Below, piece after piece: positions 44,771-55,345 of a DNA stretch of 64,000 nucleotides. The notes under the pieces were generated by a model. The model made no database searches and had not been told where the DNA came from. It saw nothing but the letters and a program-made list of their open reading frames with translations. The DNA is from Salticus scenicus (Eukaryota > Arthropoda > Arachnida > Araneae > Salticidae), in assembly GCA_963930645.1 (NCBI GenBank), contig OZ005653.1, positions 111,385,259 through 111,449,258 on the forward strand, given 5' to 3'. How positions within the stretch are numbered: position 1 is the first letter of the stretch; every line of letters begins with the position of its first letter. The position numbers and the translations under genes are program-made.

Positions 44771-45245
44771 ACTGGCCATTAAAATTGCTACCTCAAGAAG
44801 GAATAATAATAACGGAATGCAATTTGTTGGACACATACATTATAGTAGAAGAACAATAGATTAAAATTTCAGGAAATTTCGAGTTATATGTACTGAGAAA
44901 ACAGTACATAAACAGCGACCTCTTTGAGCAATAATAGTACTTATTTGCCTAGGCACTGAATCGAAGAGCGATTGGATAACATGTACGGATAGAGCACTTC
45001 ATGATGTTTTAACACGATGCCACAATTCATCGATCAAAGTTACTGGTGAGTGGTGGGGGCCATTCGCTTTTAAACGATTAAACAGTCATTTTCATTGGTG
45101 CAAGATCAGGAGAACGCGCTTGCCAGAGGAACAGTCGATACGATTCTGTATCAAAGAAGGAACAATACAAACAACTTGCGGTCGTGCATTACCTTGCTTA
45201 AATGTTGCGCTTCGGACGCTTTGAATATAGGGCAGAGTGATTGCC
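44771..45245 (-). mobile_element. Truncated Tc1-type element end
   Basis: Begins CTACTGGCCATTAAAATTGC after TA, the terminal sequence of a widespread arthropod Tc1-type family. It continues through sequence that on the minus strand encodes the C-terminal part of a DDE transposase in broken frames. It stops abruptly at about 45245, where a different repeat begins. About a third of a normal element remains. Confidence 0.7.
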
Positions 45246-45335
45246 CTGAAGATGGTTCCGCTCGGAATTGACATATATAAGCTCATTTTTTTTTAAAGAT
45301 TCAATGTAAGGTAGTTTTTAATTGTTTTTCATGTT
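45246..45335 (+). repeat. Penelope-like 3' end fragment, copy 1
   Basis: CTGAAGATGGTTCCGCTCGG, then TAAGCTCATTTTTTT, AAAGATTCAATGTAAG and TTTTTAATTGTTTTT match copy 2 at 46258-46345. Only the 3' end is present. Confidence 0.65.
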
Positions 45336-45985
45336 TTTATATTCAATAAATATTTAATGTTAAATTACTAAATGTTAAAATTAAATTTTAAAATCCCATA
45401 TTACGATTTAAAGTAAAAGTTTCTGCGCAATAAAAATAAAGACAAATGTGAAGTTTTCATAGAGTTTTTCAGTAAATGCTTGCATTACTTTTCTATTGAA
45501 ATACTATATAAAAAAGGAAAGAAAAAAGAAGTAGTAACGTGATGATATATTTAACATTGTGTGCTAAATTAATTGTGTTTTAAATATAGATTTTCTTCAC
45601 GAAATTTTTATTTATTTCCTTTTATTCTTTTTTTTTTTTTTTTTTTGTAACATTTGTTTCTTTATCAGGTATGTTTGTAAATACTTGTTTGCAGTAGAAA
45701 AATATGATAACGTTTAACCGCTTTATAATGCCAAATTTTCCTCAAATAGCATATTAAACTAATTTCACGAATAAAAATTGACGTAAAGAAAAAAATTCAT
45801 TTAGCTTATTAAAAATAATTAATTTTAATTTTCACATATTATTCTCTTAGTTAATCGCAAACTTCTCACAACCCATTATATTAGCATAAGCAGAATTGCC
45901 ACAAATGACTATTTTTTTTTTTTTTTCTTTTCGCGCCAATATTATAAAAATAATATTTATACTGATATTTTTCTAGAGAAATGAT
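45336..45985. other. AT-rich noncoding stretch
   Basis: No gene visible. Poly-T at about 45630-45648. Confidence 0.6.
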
Positions 45986-45989
45986 TCAC

Positions 45990-46345
45990 AGGAATCATTA
46001 TTAAGGACTAACAACACTAAACCCATTAGTATTGATTCAATTAACTTTCATAAAATTGCTCCTTTTAACTCACATAAATATGCACTTAAAAGAGAAGCCC
46101 TTGAAACTTGGACAACCAGTGACGCGGTAAACGACATTGAACACAGTTTGATCCCACCTGAATGGCAACAGATTTTTAAGGACAGGAAAAGAAGTGAAGA
46201 AATGACGGACGGAGTCAATGAAGAAAGAGAATGAGCCACCGAGCATTTGTTGTCGTTGAGCTCTGAAGATGGTTCCGGTCGGAACCGAAATATTTAAGCT
46301 CATTTTTTTAAAGGATTTAATGTAAGTTATTCTTTAATTGTTTTT
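45990..46345 (+). pseudogene. Penelope-like element 3' fragment, copy 2
   Basis: A frame ending with TGA at about 46231 reads HKYALKREALETWTTSDAVN and IPPEWQQIFKDRKR. This recalls the C-terminal end of the GIY-YIG endonuclease of Penelope-like elements, which nicks the target. The downstream CTGAAGATGGTTCCGGTCGG, with its short GGTTCCGGTCGGAACC hairpin, is the kind of 3' tail found after such genes and is shared with copy 1. The family assignment rests on general resemblance only. Confidence 0.45.
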
Positions 46346-48020
46346 AATGAATCTTAAACCTTTTGTAAATAAAAATAAGCATTTATCTAATTTTAACATT
46401 TTATGACATATCACAGCAACCATTTACATCCCCCCCCCCTTTTTGGGGTCCAACCGTACTTTTCAGTACCTTTAAAGCAAAATTAATTATTTTATTAAAT
46501 ATTTAAAAAAAATAATAAATAAATAATTAATTTGTGATTTATTAAATCTATTTTAATCATCTAATTTCTATAATATTTTCACTATAAAAATTTTAATATA
46601 TTTTCTGTCATTAATGAATACACTTATTCAGATAAATTTCTCGATTGATAATTCGGGGATAAACAGAATAAAAATTTATTTTTCTCCAATCGTGACGATT
46701 TGTGACGAAAATTCTTTTCACAGATTAAAATGTATAGTTTTAGGAATAGTAAAATATGTTTGAAATTTTGAACAATTTTGGACAAAAAACGTTGCACAAC
46801 TTATAAATTTAATTTTGTTGTTAATTTATATTCACATTTCATGCGTGAATCACAACATAAAAAACCAACAAAATAATGGCAGAAGTACCTTAAACTTTTA
46901 TTAGGACATTATTAAAAGTATTTTTATTTCGTATTTTTCCATAGTTATCTTAAGTGCCACTTGATGGCTATTCAAATAAAGTCACTGAAATTCAAGAAAA
47001 ATCTTTCTGAAAGTTTTCGTTTTGAACTTATTTATATATAATAAAACTTCGTGTAATTGAAAAAATAACTATATATTTGTATTTTTTAGACAATCTTTTA
47101 AATTATTTCACTGCAAAACATCAGTTATTTAGAGATTGATTTTTGGGCCTATGGTCGTATTTTAACATTGTTCGATCCACTGTGCGACGGAGCGAGGAAG
47201 AACAAAATTGTGATGACTGCGGATACCTTTTTGGTTTAGTCTCAGAACGTCTAGAATTTTCTTAATTAATGACACAGTATATTTTAATTTTAATTTTAAT
47301 TTATTTATTTTTTGAGCAATAAATGAAAAAAAAAATATATATATATATAAATCAGTTCATTTATTTAAAGAACCAGGGGACTCTGCTCGCTCCGGTCACT
47401 AACCCCCGAGGAAGGCTTCGCGTCCCCACGACTCGCTTTACTTATTAACACCTACGGCGCTTTGCCCGTCTATTCGCTTCTTTACCTTTCACTGAATAGG
47501 AAAATTAATACTGCATAAAACAAGAAAAAGTAAAAAAAAAAAAAAGTTTATGGAAATATCCATATTTAATGTCACATTGAAATACATAATATTTAATACC
47601 TTTTTTTTATGAAATAATATGCTAAAAATCAGTAATATGTTTTTCAGAGAAGAAAGAAATTCGTAATATCTAGACCATTTTGTGTTACAGATATAGTATA
47701 TAAAACCCTTGGCGACAATTAAGTTTTTGTCACTATTTGGGGATGAATTTTTTGGTAGAATTGCTTGTTAAAAAATAAATAAATATATTTTTTTTTCCCT
47801 TTCAAAAAAAAAAAAAAGATTTTGATGAAATTTTGTCAAAAGCAGAATTTAGTTTAGTATGGAGGATTATTATTATTATTATTATTATTTTCAAATTATA
47901 ACATCGCTTTCAAATTATTCAATTATATTTTCAGTAAATTTTCGATTTCGTTATACGTCCAACCATCGTAAAACTGGCGACAACATTTTATCCGTAGATT
48001 GTGACTAATAGTCCTCCACA

Positions 48021-48054
<34 letters not shown>

Positions 48055-48104
48055 AAAAAACTTTTTTCTAAGGCCCGTATTTTTTACTGTTGAATAGTTG
48101 CACA
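46346..48104. other. Noncoding stretch with a GC-rich patch
   Basis: Mostly AT-rich, with C run (46432-46440), poly-A (about 48023-48052) and ATT microsatellite (about 47866-47889). The patch 47385-47500 is strikingly GC-richer (CTCGCTCCGGTCACTAACCC, GGCTTCGCGTCCCC) and is not explained by any gene I recognise. Confidence 0.55.
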
Positions 48105-48344
48105 CGGAGTTACACTGTTAATAAAAAGGCAGAATTACATGCACACGATTACATGCACACAGAGTCAGTAAAATGTACACACAGAGTTACACCTGCTGTT
48201 AGTAAAATGGCTTAGCTACACCCGGGGTTACACACACATTTTTTCACACACAGAGTTACACACAGAGGTTCACACATTGTTAGTTAAAGAGAAAGTTACA
48301 CATAGAGTTAGTAAAAAGTGCACGCAGTGTTACAAAGAGAGTTA
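48105..48344. repeat. ACAC/GTTA minisatellite, left part
   Basis: Irregular repeats of GTTACACACAGAGTTA, ACTGTTAGTAAAA and GGCAGAG words. The array is split by the copia element and continues at 53016. Confidence 0.85.
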
Positions 48345-48609
48345 TATTGGGCTTAGAAAGCAGAGCACGCAAATAATAATTCATATTGATGAGTCCATAT
48401 TAAAACGAAACACTTTTAATTAGACGAACACTCACATCACATAGTTACATATAGAGAAACAAATATTCAACAAGGTACAGGTAAAAGATGCGCCGTACGA
48501 ACAGTCCAAGTGGTGGCGTGCCAGTCGTTATTGGAATGATCTATTATACAGTGAAAGAGGGTAGTAAATACAAGAGGCATTGGTAATGGAAAATAAATGT
48601 AACCTAACA
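48345..48609 (-). repeat. copia 3' LTR
   Basis: In element sense starts TGTTAGGTTACATTT and ends CTAAGCCCAATA. Preceded in element sense by a run of ten Gs after GTGTGTGT, a good polypurine tract (plus strand 48610-48628). Confidence 0.93.
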
Positions 48610-48640
48610 CCCCCCCCCCACACACACAATGTCGACGTAT

Positions 48641-49753
48641 TTACCCAAATAACAATGTTACATCTTCCAATCCCATAATTTTACAACAGTTGTAATGTTT
48701 TGATGATGTTAATGCTTTTGTAAGAATGTCAGCCCCCATATTTTCAGTAGACACAAAATTTAAATCAATAATTCCATTTTTCAGTGTATCACTTATGAAA
48801 TGATGCCTAATATCTATATGTTTAGTGCGCTTATGAAAGATCGGATTTTCAGCTAATTTAATAGATCCTAAGTTATCTGTAAATATACTCACTTTTTCAA
48901 TTTTGCCATCAGATAACTCACTTAGTAATTTACATAAATATATCCCTTCTTTAGTGGCATCGGATAAAGCCATATATTCGGCTTCCGTTGATGAGAGAGC
49001 TACGGTACACTGTTTACGGCTTTCCCATGTAATTGCACTCCCGCAAAATATGAAACAGTAATCTGTATATGACCTACGGTCATCGAGGCAATTCCCCCAA
49101 TCCGCGTCAGTGTAGCCGATTAACGGCTCATTACTTTTTCTAAATACAAGTCCAAAATTTATTGTTTTCTTTAAGTATCGTAAAACTCGTTTAGCGGCAG
49201 TCCAATGAGTTTTATCAAAGCAGGTTAGAAATTGACTTAATTGACTGACGGAATTTGCAATGTCCGGCCTGGTGGAAGTTGGAAGATACATCAAACTTCC
49301 AACTAATTCACGGTAGGGATATTCGTTTTCACAACATTTTTCGGCCTTTTTTAATCGAATGCTTGTATCCATAGGACAAGCTACGGGCTTGGCTTCTGTC
49401 ATGCCAAAACGCTCTAAGAGCTCTCTAATATTACTATGTTGACTCATTGTTATAAGGTCATTTTCTAACTGAAAATTTATCCCTAGACAATATTTAACTG
49501 TGCCTGAATATTTAACATCTAGTTTTTCATTAAGATGAATTTTGAAGTTTTCTAACATATCAGGGTCCTGTGACATAAACAATATGTCATCAACGTAAAT
49601 CATTATAAGAGTCAACCCTTTATCACTTTTAATATAATATAAACATGGATCTGCATTTGTTTGTTTTGCTCCGAAATCATTCAAAATTTTATTTAACTTA
49701 GTGTTCCAACACCTCCCGGCCTGCTTGAGACCATAGAGCGATTTTTTTAACAA
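48641..49753 (-). CDS. pol: copia reverse transcriptase C-terminal part and RNase H
   Basis: A 370-codon open stretch. It opens with SLYGLKQAGRCWN and the catalytic LIMIYVDDILFMS of copia reverse transcriptase. It continues through PYRELVGSLMYLPTSTRPDI into RNase H: GYTDADWGNCLDDRRSYTDY, then CTVALSSTEAEYMAL, then IFTDNLGSIKLAENP and RTKHIDIRHHFI. RNase H catalytic acids (D in TDADW, E in STEAEY, D in FTDN) are retained. It is in frame with the stretch upstream, from which only a TAA at 49760-49762 separates it. Translation alone from an internal start is unlikely to be meaningful. Confidence 0.92.
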   Translation of the reverse strand: MLKKSLYGLKQAGRCWNTKLNKILNDFGAKQTNADPCLYYIKSDKGLTLIMIYVDDILFMSQDPDMLENFKIHLNEKLDVKYSGTVKYCLGINFQLENDLITMSQHSNIRELLERFGMTEAKPVACPMDTSIRLKKAEKCCENEYPYRELVGSLMYLPTSTRPDIANSVSQLSQFLTCFDKTHWTAAKRVLRYLKKTINFGLVFRKSNEPLIGYTDADWGNCLDDRRSYTDYCFIFCGSAITWESRKQCTVALSSTEAEYMALSDATKEGIYLCKLLSELSDGKIEKVSIFTDNLGSIKLAENPIFHKRTKHIDIRHHFISDTLKNGIIDLNFVSTENMGADILTKALTSSKHYNCCKIMGLEDVTLLFG

Positions 49754-49759
49754 AAGAAC

Positions 49760-50488
49760 TTAATTCCCTACATTTAGATATTTAAGAATCTCGGCTGCTT
49801 TATCAGATATATCCCTATCGCAATTTTCATTTATAATTATTTGAAGTATTTCTTTAAAGTAATCGGGAACTTCCATAAAAATTTCCTCATCTAATTTTCC
49901 ATTCAAATATGCTGACGTTATGTCAAATTGATGTATTTTTATTCCTAATTTAGCAGCATAACCTGCCAAGACTCTAATAGATCCCATTCTTGCTACCGGA
50001 GAAAAGGTTTCACGAAAATCCATACCTAATTTTTGACTAAAACCGCTCGCTTTATATTTCAAAAGAGATCCATTTTGATCATATTTATTTGTAAGGACAA
50101 ATCTACCTTTAATGCATTGTTTCTCGGGCCTGTCTGTCACTACGAATGTATCATTTTTTAATATTACTTTTACTTCCTCAGTCATTGCTTTATACCACTT
50201 AGAAGCCTCCGAACCCTTCAAAGCATTATTTATTTCTATTTCCGAATTAAAACTATAAACAGCATTTGCAATTGATTCCGGCTCCCTAATTATTTCGCGA
50301 TTACGCAATGATAATATATTTTTCTCTTCTGAAGCTTCGAAAGGCGCAGTTACAAGGGTACGTGACAGTTCATCTTTTTCATTTTTTATTTCAAGAAGAG
50401 GAGAAATTTTTTCTTCTGACTGCTGCATGTGTGACTCATTTTGCGGTTCGCTTAATTGTATTTCTCTTTGAAAAGCATCTGGATACAA
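49760..50488 (-). pseudogene. pol: copia reverse transcriptase N-terminal part
   Basis: About 240 codons containing SKWYKAMTEEVKVILKNDTF, GRFVLTNKYDQNGSLLKYKA and MDFRETFSPVARMGSIRVL. Then come KIHQFDITSAYLNGKLDEEI, with the motif A Asp, and EEIFMEVPDYF. It closes with a TAA at 49760, but the frame continues directly into the YVDD part. The 5' border is a frame change near 50480-50495 shared with the integrase stretch. Confidence 0.9.
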
Positions 50489-50853
50489 TTGACTACTTTT
50501 GAAAAATCATTAGATTTCGCTTCAAAAAATTTTACGCTACGGGATATAATTACTGTATTTGATTCAGGAAGATAAATACGAAATGCTTTAGAATTTTCTG
50601 AATAACCGACAAATAATCCTTTTTTAGACCTTGGGGAAAATTTATGTTTAGGGTGGTTATTGAAATAATAAGAAGTGCAGCCAAATGTCTTGAAATAACT
50701 AACGTTTGGTATTATATTATTCCATAATTCATATGGGGTTTTTCCATTTAAAGCTTTTGTTGGGCATCTATTTCTTATATAATTAGAAGTGTTAATAGCT
50801 TCTGCCCATAAATTTAAGGGTAATTTTGATTGTGATAATAGACAACGGGCCAT
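50452..50853 (-). pseudogene. pol: copia integrase C-terminal part
   Basis: 133 codons with MARCLLSQSKLPLNLWAEAI, NYIRNRCPTKAL, TPYELWN and the SYFKTFGCTSYY and KGLFVGYSENSKAFRIY segments that follow the copia integrase core. The conserved Glu region just upstream (VAERKNRT) lies across the frame change at about 50880-50890. Confidence 0.9.
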
Positions 50854-50878
50854 TTCGACGAGAGTTCTATTTTTCCTT

Positions 50879-52054
50879 TCAGCAACACCCGATTGCTCCG
50901 GGCAATGTTGTTAATCTATGCTGAATACCATTTTCTTTCAAGAAATTTTCAAATTCAGTCCCAATAAATTCGCCCCCATTATCACTCATGAATTTTTTAA
51001 TTTTTATAGATTTTTCATTTTCCCAAAGAAGTTTGATTTCTTTAAAAGCATTCAATGCCTCATCTTTAGTTTTTAATAATTTTACTGCACAATAACGAGA
51101 ATAATCATCAATAAATGTAATAAAATAAAGGGACTTACCTATGGAGGGTATCCTAATGGGCCCACAAAGATCCGAATGAACTATTTCTAACATTTTTGTA
51201 ACACGATCTGAGTGCTTAGGGAAAGGAGCACGGGTCATTTTATTTAACGCGCAAACTTCACAATTGAAGTCGGATACCTTTTTAATATTTAACCCCCTAA
51301 TATGACCCTTTAAATTTGAATCAATCAAATCTTTTACATTTAGATGACCCATTCTACAATGCCACTTTTCCACATCGGCAAAAATATTTTTAGAACTATC
51401 GATTGATTCACTAGAAAAATTAGCTGCATTATTTATATTTGCATTATTATCCCGCAAATAATAAAGTTCATTTTTTCTGTCCGCAATTAGAGTCACATTT
51501 TTTTTTCTGTTATTTATAATAGCACATTTGTCTTTAAAAGTTACAGTGAAACCTTTGTCGCACATTTGTGACACGGACAATAAGTTCGTTTTCAATTCTG
51601 GAACCAATAGAGCGTCATTGATTTCAACATTTTGAAGTTTTGAGTTGACTTCTGCTTTAATTAATATTTTACCAACACCGGACACATCAGTTGTTTCATT
51701 ATTCGCTAAATTTACAGATTTTATATCCGTATCCTTTAAATCGTGAAATTTGGAGTCATTTTTCCCCATATGCCGAGTACAGCCGCTGTCAACACACCAA
51801 AGATTCTCGGATTGTTCTTTGGATAATATGTACGTATTCGTTGAATTTGTGCTGGCCAGTATTCCTAAACTGTTTTGTCGATATTTAAATGATTTGTCTT
51901 TTTCACACTGATTAGCACGGTGACCGATACGTTTACATTTCCAGCAGGTAATTTTTGAATTATCTCTTTCGTTCTGAGTGTACTGTTCAGTAATCTTAGG
52001 ATTCCTTTTATTTTTATTCCACGGAGCAGGTTTCTTTCGGAAATTCCCAGTCAT
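50879..52054 (-). CDS. pol: copia zinc knuckle, protease and integrase core
   Basis: A 391-codon open stretch. Domain order: CCHC knuckle CWKCKRIGHRANQC (about residues 36-49), protease active site WCVDSGCTRHM (about 87-97), pre-integrase zinc region (WHCRMGHLN...CEVCALNK), then the integrase core with Asp in IVHSDLCGP and Asp in FMSDNGGEFIG. The frame is lost just after LTTLP, one codon or two before the catalytic Glu segment. The ATG overlaps the Gag stop as ATGA. Whether that overlap is original or created by a one-base change is open. Confidence 0.92.
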   Translation of the reverse strand: MTGNFRKKPAPWNKNKRNPKITEQYTQNERDNSKITCWKCKRIGHRANQCEKDKSFKYRQNSLGILASTNSTNTYILSKEQSENLWCVDSGCTRHMGKNDSKFHDLKDTDIKSVNLANNETTDVSGVGKILIKAEVNSKLQNVEINDALLVPELKTNLLSVSQMCDKGFTVTFKDKCAIINNRKKNVTLIADRKNELYYLRDNNANINNAANFSSESIDSSKNIFADVEKWHCRMGHLNVKDLIDSNLKGHIRGLNIKKVSDFNCEVCALNKMTRAPFPKHSDRVTKMLEIVHSDLCGPIRIPSIGKSLYFITFIDDYSRYCAVKLLKTKDEALNAFKEIKLLWENEKSIKIKKFMSDNGGEFIGTEFENFLKENGIQHRLTTLPGAIGCC

Positions 52055-52680
52055 GAACGCTCCATCGCTCGGTCTGTCATCATGGTGTCTGCGTCGTTTT
52101 CGTCTACTATTTTTATTCGGAGTACTTCTGGTTTAGGTAGCTCATCCTTGGATTCTATTGCGCACCGGAAATTTTCATAACTGGATGGTAGGCTGTATAA
52201 CAACATCACAGTTAACAAGTCATCATCTATTTTAATATCCATTTCAGATAGTTTATCGACTATGTCAAAAAACTTTCGAAGGTGATCTCGAATGCTCACA
52301 GAAGAGGAATCTGCCATTTTATGTTGAATAAGCGATTTTAACAGTGACGCTTTTCTAGCGGGGCCTTTAGATTGATATATTTCTTCTAATTTTTTCCATA
52401 TATCCAGGGATGTTTCACAGTTTTTTATTAGTTTCAGTTCAGAAGGCGATATACAAAAAATTATGTCGGCTTTGGCCTTTTCATCCATATGAATCCATTT
52501 ATCGAACGCTTCTTTTGATTTCGCATCACTTGCCACGAGCTCTGGCTTTGGTTTAGAGCCAGATACATAAATCCAGGATTCATTTTTTATCAAGAGTGCC
52601 TTCATTTGTATTTTCCAGGTTTCGTAATTATCTTTGTTTAGCGTTTCAATACGTAGTGTTCCATAAGACGCCATTTTCAA
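52051..52680 (-). CDS. gag: copia Gag
   Basis: 209 codons starting MKMASYGTLRIETLNKDNYE, the usual N terminus of copia Gag, followed by WKIQMKALLIKNESWIYV, AKADIIFCISPSELK, ARKASLLKSLIQHKM and LLTVMLLYSLPSSYENF. It forms the particle shell that holds the RNA. It is intact from start to a TGA that overlaps the next ATG. In the related single-ORF copia design, Gag would be fused to the knuckle and protease, so the split is unusual or secondary. Confidence 0.93.
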   Translation of the reverse strand: MKMASYGTLRIETLNKDNYETWKIQMKALLIKNESWIYVSGSKPKPELVASDAKSKEAFDKWIHMDEKAKADIIFCISPSELKLIKNCETSLDIWKKLEEIYQSKGPARKASLLKSLIQHKMADSSSVSIRDHLRKFFDIVDKLSEMDIKIDDDLLTVMLLYSLPSSYENFRCAIESKDELPKPEVLRIKIVDENDADTMMTDRAMERS

Positions 52681-52739
52681 AAGTGGTCGTCTATCTAACA
52701 GATAAAAGTCTATTTATCGTAAATAAAAGTTAATTTGCT

Positions 52740-52753
52740 CTAGGCCCATAACC
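52740..52753 (-). promoter_or_regulatory. Primer-binding site for half tRNA-iMet
   Basis: Directly next to the 5' LTR. The plus strand CTAGGCCCATAACC matches the anticodon arm of eukaryotic initiator tRNA-Met (CTGGGCCCATAACC) at 13 of 14 positions. Drosophila copia is known to prime on a 5' half fragment of this tRNA, and the same mode is inferred here. Confidence 0.8.
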
Positions 52754-53015
52754 TATTGGGCTTAGAAAGCAGAGCACGCAAATAATAATTCATATTGATG
52801 AGTCCATATTAAAACGAAACACTTTTAATTAGACGAACACTCACATCACATAGTTACATATAGAGAAACAAATATTCAACAAGGTACAGGTAAAAGATGC
52901 GCCGTACGAACAGTCCAAGTGGTGGCGCGCCAGTCGTTATTGGAATGATCTATTATACAGTGAAGGAGGGTAAATACAAGAGGCATTGGTAATGGAAAAT
53001 AAATGTAACCTAACA
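52754..53015 (-). repeat. copia 5' LTR
   Basis: 262 bp, same ends as the 3' LTR, followed outward by the AGTTA duplication. Differs by T/C at the GGCGYGCCAG site, one A/G, and a missing 3-bp AGT. Confidence 0.93.
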
Positions 53016-53020
53016 AGTTA

Positions 53021-53730
53021 CACACACGCACACTGTTAGTCAAATGGCATAGTTAGACACATGCAGTAAGTAACACACAACGTTACATACACTGTTAGTA
53101 AAAAGACAATGTTACACACAGAGTCAGTAAAAAGTGCACACAGAAGTAAAAGTTCCGTTTTACTAACACATACTGTTAGTAAAAAAGCAGAGTTACAAAC
53201 AGAGTTGTACACACACTTTTATTTACATACAGAGTAACATACACGCTGTTACTTACACACATATTTACAAAAACTGTTTATAAATAGGCAGAGTTACACA
53301 CAGAGTTACAGACACACTGTTAGTTATTCACATAATTAGTAAAAAGTACACACAGAGTTGCACACTTTTAGCAATAAGGCAGAGCTACACACACACATAC
53401 TGTTAGTAAAAAGTGCTACACACACTATTAATAAAATACAGATTGACACGCACTGTTAATAAAAAAGCATAGTTACACACACTATTAATAAAAAGGCAGA
53501 GATTCACACATTCTTAATAAAAGGGCAGAGTTTCTCACACTGTTAATAAAAAAGGAAGAGTTTTTCAGATAGTTACACATACACTGTTAACTACAAAAAA
53601 TGATACACAAACACTGTTAATTATATACAGGTTTTTACACAATGTTAGTAAAACAACAGTGTTCCGCACACACTGCTTAAAAAAGAAGAGTTGCACACTA
53701 AGTTACATACACACTGTTAACACTTAGCGC
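53021..53730. repeat. ACAC/GTTA minisatellite, right part
   Basis: Continues the array left of the copia insertion: CACACTGTTAGTAAAA, GGCAGAGTTACACACAGAG and ACACTGTTAATAAAA units with irregular spacing of about 30-55 bp. Confidence 0.87.
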
Positions 53731-54300
53731 TATACAACACTTTAACTTTCAATACTTATGCTTTATAAAATGTTTTATAAACTGATAAAAAATAACACTA
53801 AAGCAACTCTCACGCATAAAATGCATTATTGTAATTAGGGAGTTTGAAAACCGTATTTAGCATTTAATGCTTTAAATGCGGCAAAAATTCCCTAAATGCG
53901 ACGCTGATATATTTTTTCAAAAATTACACACAATATTTCAATTTCTTGAAGAGAAATGACATAAAACCCAAGTTTAGAACTAAAAGTGCAATGTTCAACC
54001 ATTTTTTCTCTGATTTCTTCTTTTTATTTATTTACTAAAATATCATAAATTTCCTAAATGCGATAAACTTACCAAAAAATCACGTCACAATTAAGCACAA
54101 TTAACATATAATTGATTTTTATTACTTTTTGTTCCTTTTGTAATTATTTATTCTATTTGTTTTCTTCTGTATGTTTGTATTTGCTTCTTGTAATCTTCTT
54201 ATATACACTCTTTTGCATGAGGATTCAATTATTTAAACTTTTTTCAAGGTACATCATTCTTTAGTCCTACATCTTATTTCACTTTTTATAATATAAATGA

Positions 54301-54343
<43 letters not shown>

Positions 54344-54476
54344 TAAGTTACATTTCGACAGTATTACGTTTTCGTTTTTAATTAAACCTTCTTTTAAATT
54401 TAAATTTATGTATATATATTTATATATTTTTTTTCTAATACGCTCATAATTAATTTACCTTAAAAATATATTTACC

Positions 54477-54507
<31 letters not shown>

Positions 54508-55120
54508 AATACGAAATTTTAAAGCATTTATATGTTTATTTCTTTCCTGATTTTTCATTCTTTTTGCAACACACAGAAATTAAAGATATCCGAAAATATT
54601 TTTTTCGGTAATTTAATATTGGATGCATTTCAACTTTCATTTTCATATGTTTGACAAAGAAGAAAGTATACTATTTCAGCTATGAAACTAATACCCTTGC
54701 TATAACACCATGTCAAAAAGTTCTCTATCATGATTTTGAAACATGAAATCCTTGAGGGGATTTCGAGAAGGATCAATTTCTACTGGGAATTTACCATAAA
54801 TCAAATTTCTATCTTCAGTTGCCAAGAGAATATTCTTTTATCTACCTTGTTGAGGATACGAAGCACTTTGTATAATGTGATTTTTATTATTTTAAGCTTA
54901 CAGCAGTTTCTTTTTTCGTAGTTTCGTATTCTCGCTTTATCGTGGAAGGGAAAAAATGAAAATAAATTACCATTATTATTCGAAGAAAACTTTTGAAAAA
55001 ATCTGCTTCTGAACTACGTGTTAATTTTTATCATTGAATTCAAAATAAGATATTTATTACATTTTTAATAGAAAAATATGAGAATTGTAAGAAATAAGTT
55101 AAATTACTATGTATGTGTGT
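53731..55120. other. AT-rich noncoding stretch
   Basis: TA tract (about 54304-54338) and poly-A (about 54477-54503). CCTAAATGCGA words recur near 53890 and 54050. No gene supported. Confidence 0.6.
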
Positions 55121-55122
55121 GT

Positions 55123-55345
55123 GTATGTTTGGGAATAAGGACGATTTGGTGCAATAAAGTCCTAGGCCTGAGTGGGAGCGCCTTAACTTTAGGTCTTTCT
55201 AAGGGGTCCAAGCCGTATTTATTCAAGTTTCGGAAAAAACACGAATATACCGAACGGTTAGGCCGACGAGCGCGACCTTGAATCGAACCGTGCACCTCAC
55301 GTCTATCAGCTTTGAGTGCAAAACTGCTCGGCTGCAGGTGAGACA
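55123..55345 (-). mobile_element. SINE, third family, better copy
   Basis: On the minus strand a tRNA-like head (CCTGCAGCCGAGCAG as box A and CACGGTTCGATTCAAGG as box B) is followed by a body shared with 31755-31960 (CCTAGGAC, ATCGTCCTTATTCCC). A TG-rich tail lies at the 3' side (plus 55111-55125). Open frames inside it are by-products. Confidence 0.72.

Larger units (their letters stand above)
48340..53020 (-). mobile_element. Ty1/copia LTR retrotransposon, complete outline
   Basis: Two LTRs of 265 and 262 bp flanked by the 5-bp duplication AGTTA (48340-48344 and 53016-53020). Gag, zinc knuckle, protease, integrase, reverse transcriptase and RNase H follow in copia order on the minus strand. 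The LTRs differ by two substitutions and one 3-bp indel, so the copy is young. Three frame changes and one in-frame stop interrupt the polyprotein. Confidence 0.94.

Noticed and set aside
50440..50900. Programmed frameshifting in the copia pol
   Set aside because: No slippery heptamer with a following structure is evident, and the shifts fall inside conserved domains, so mutation or assembly error is simpler.
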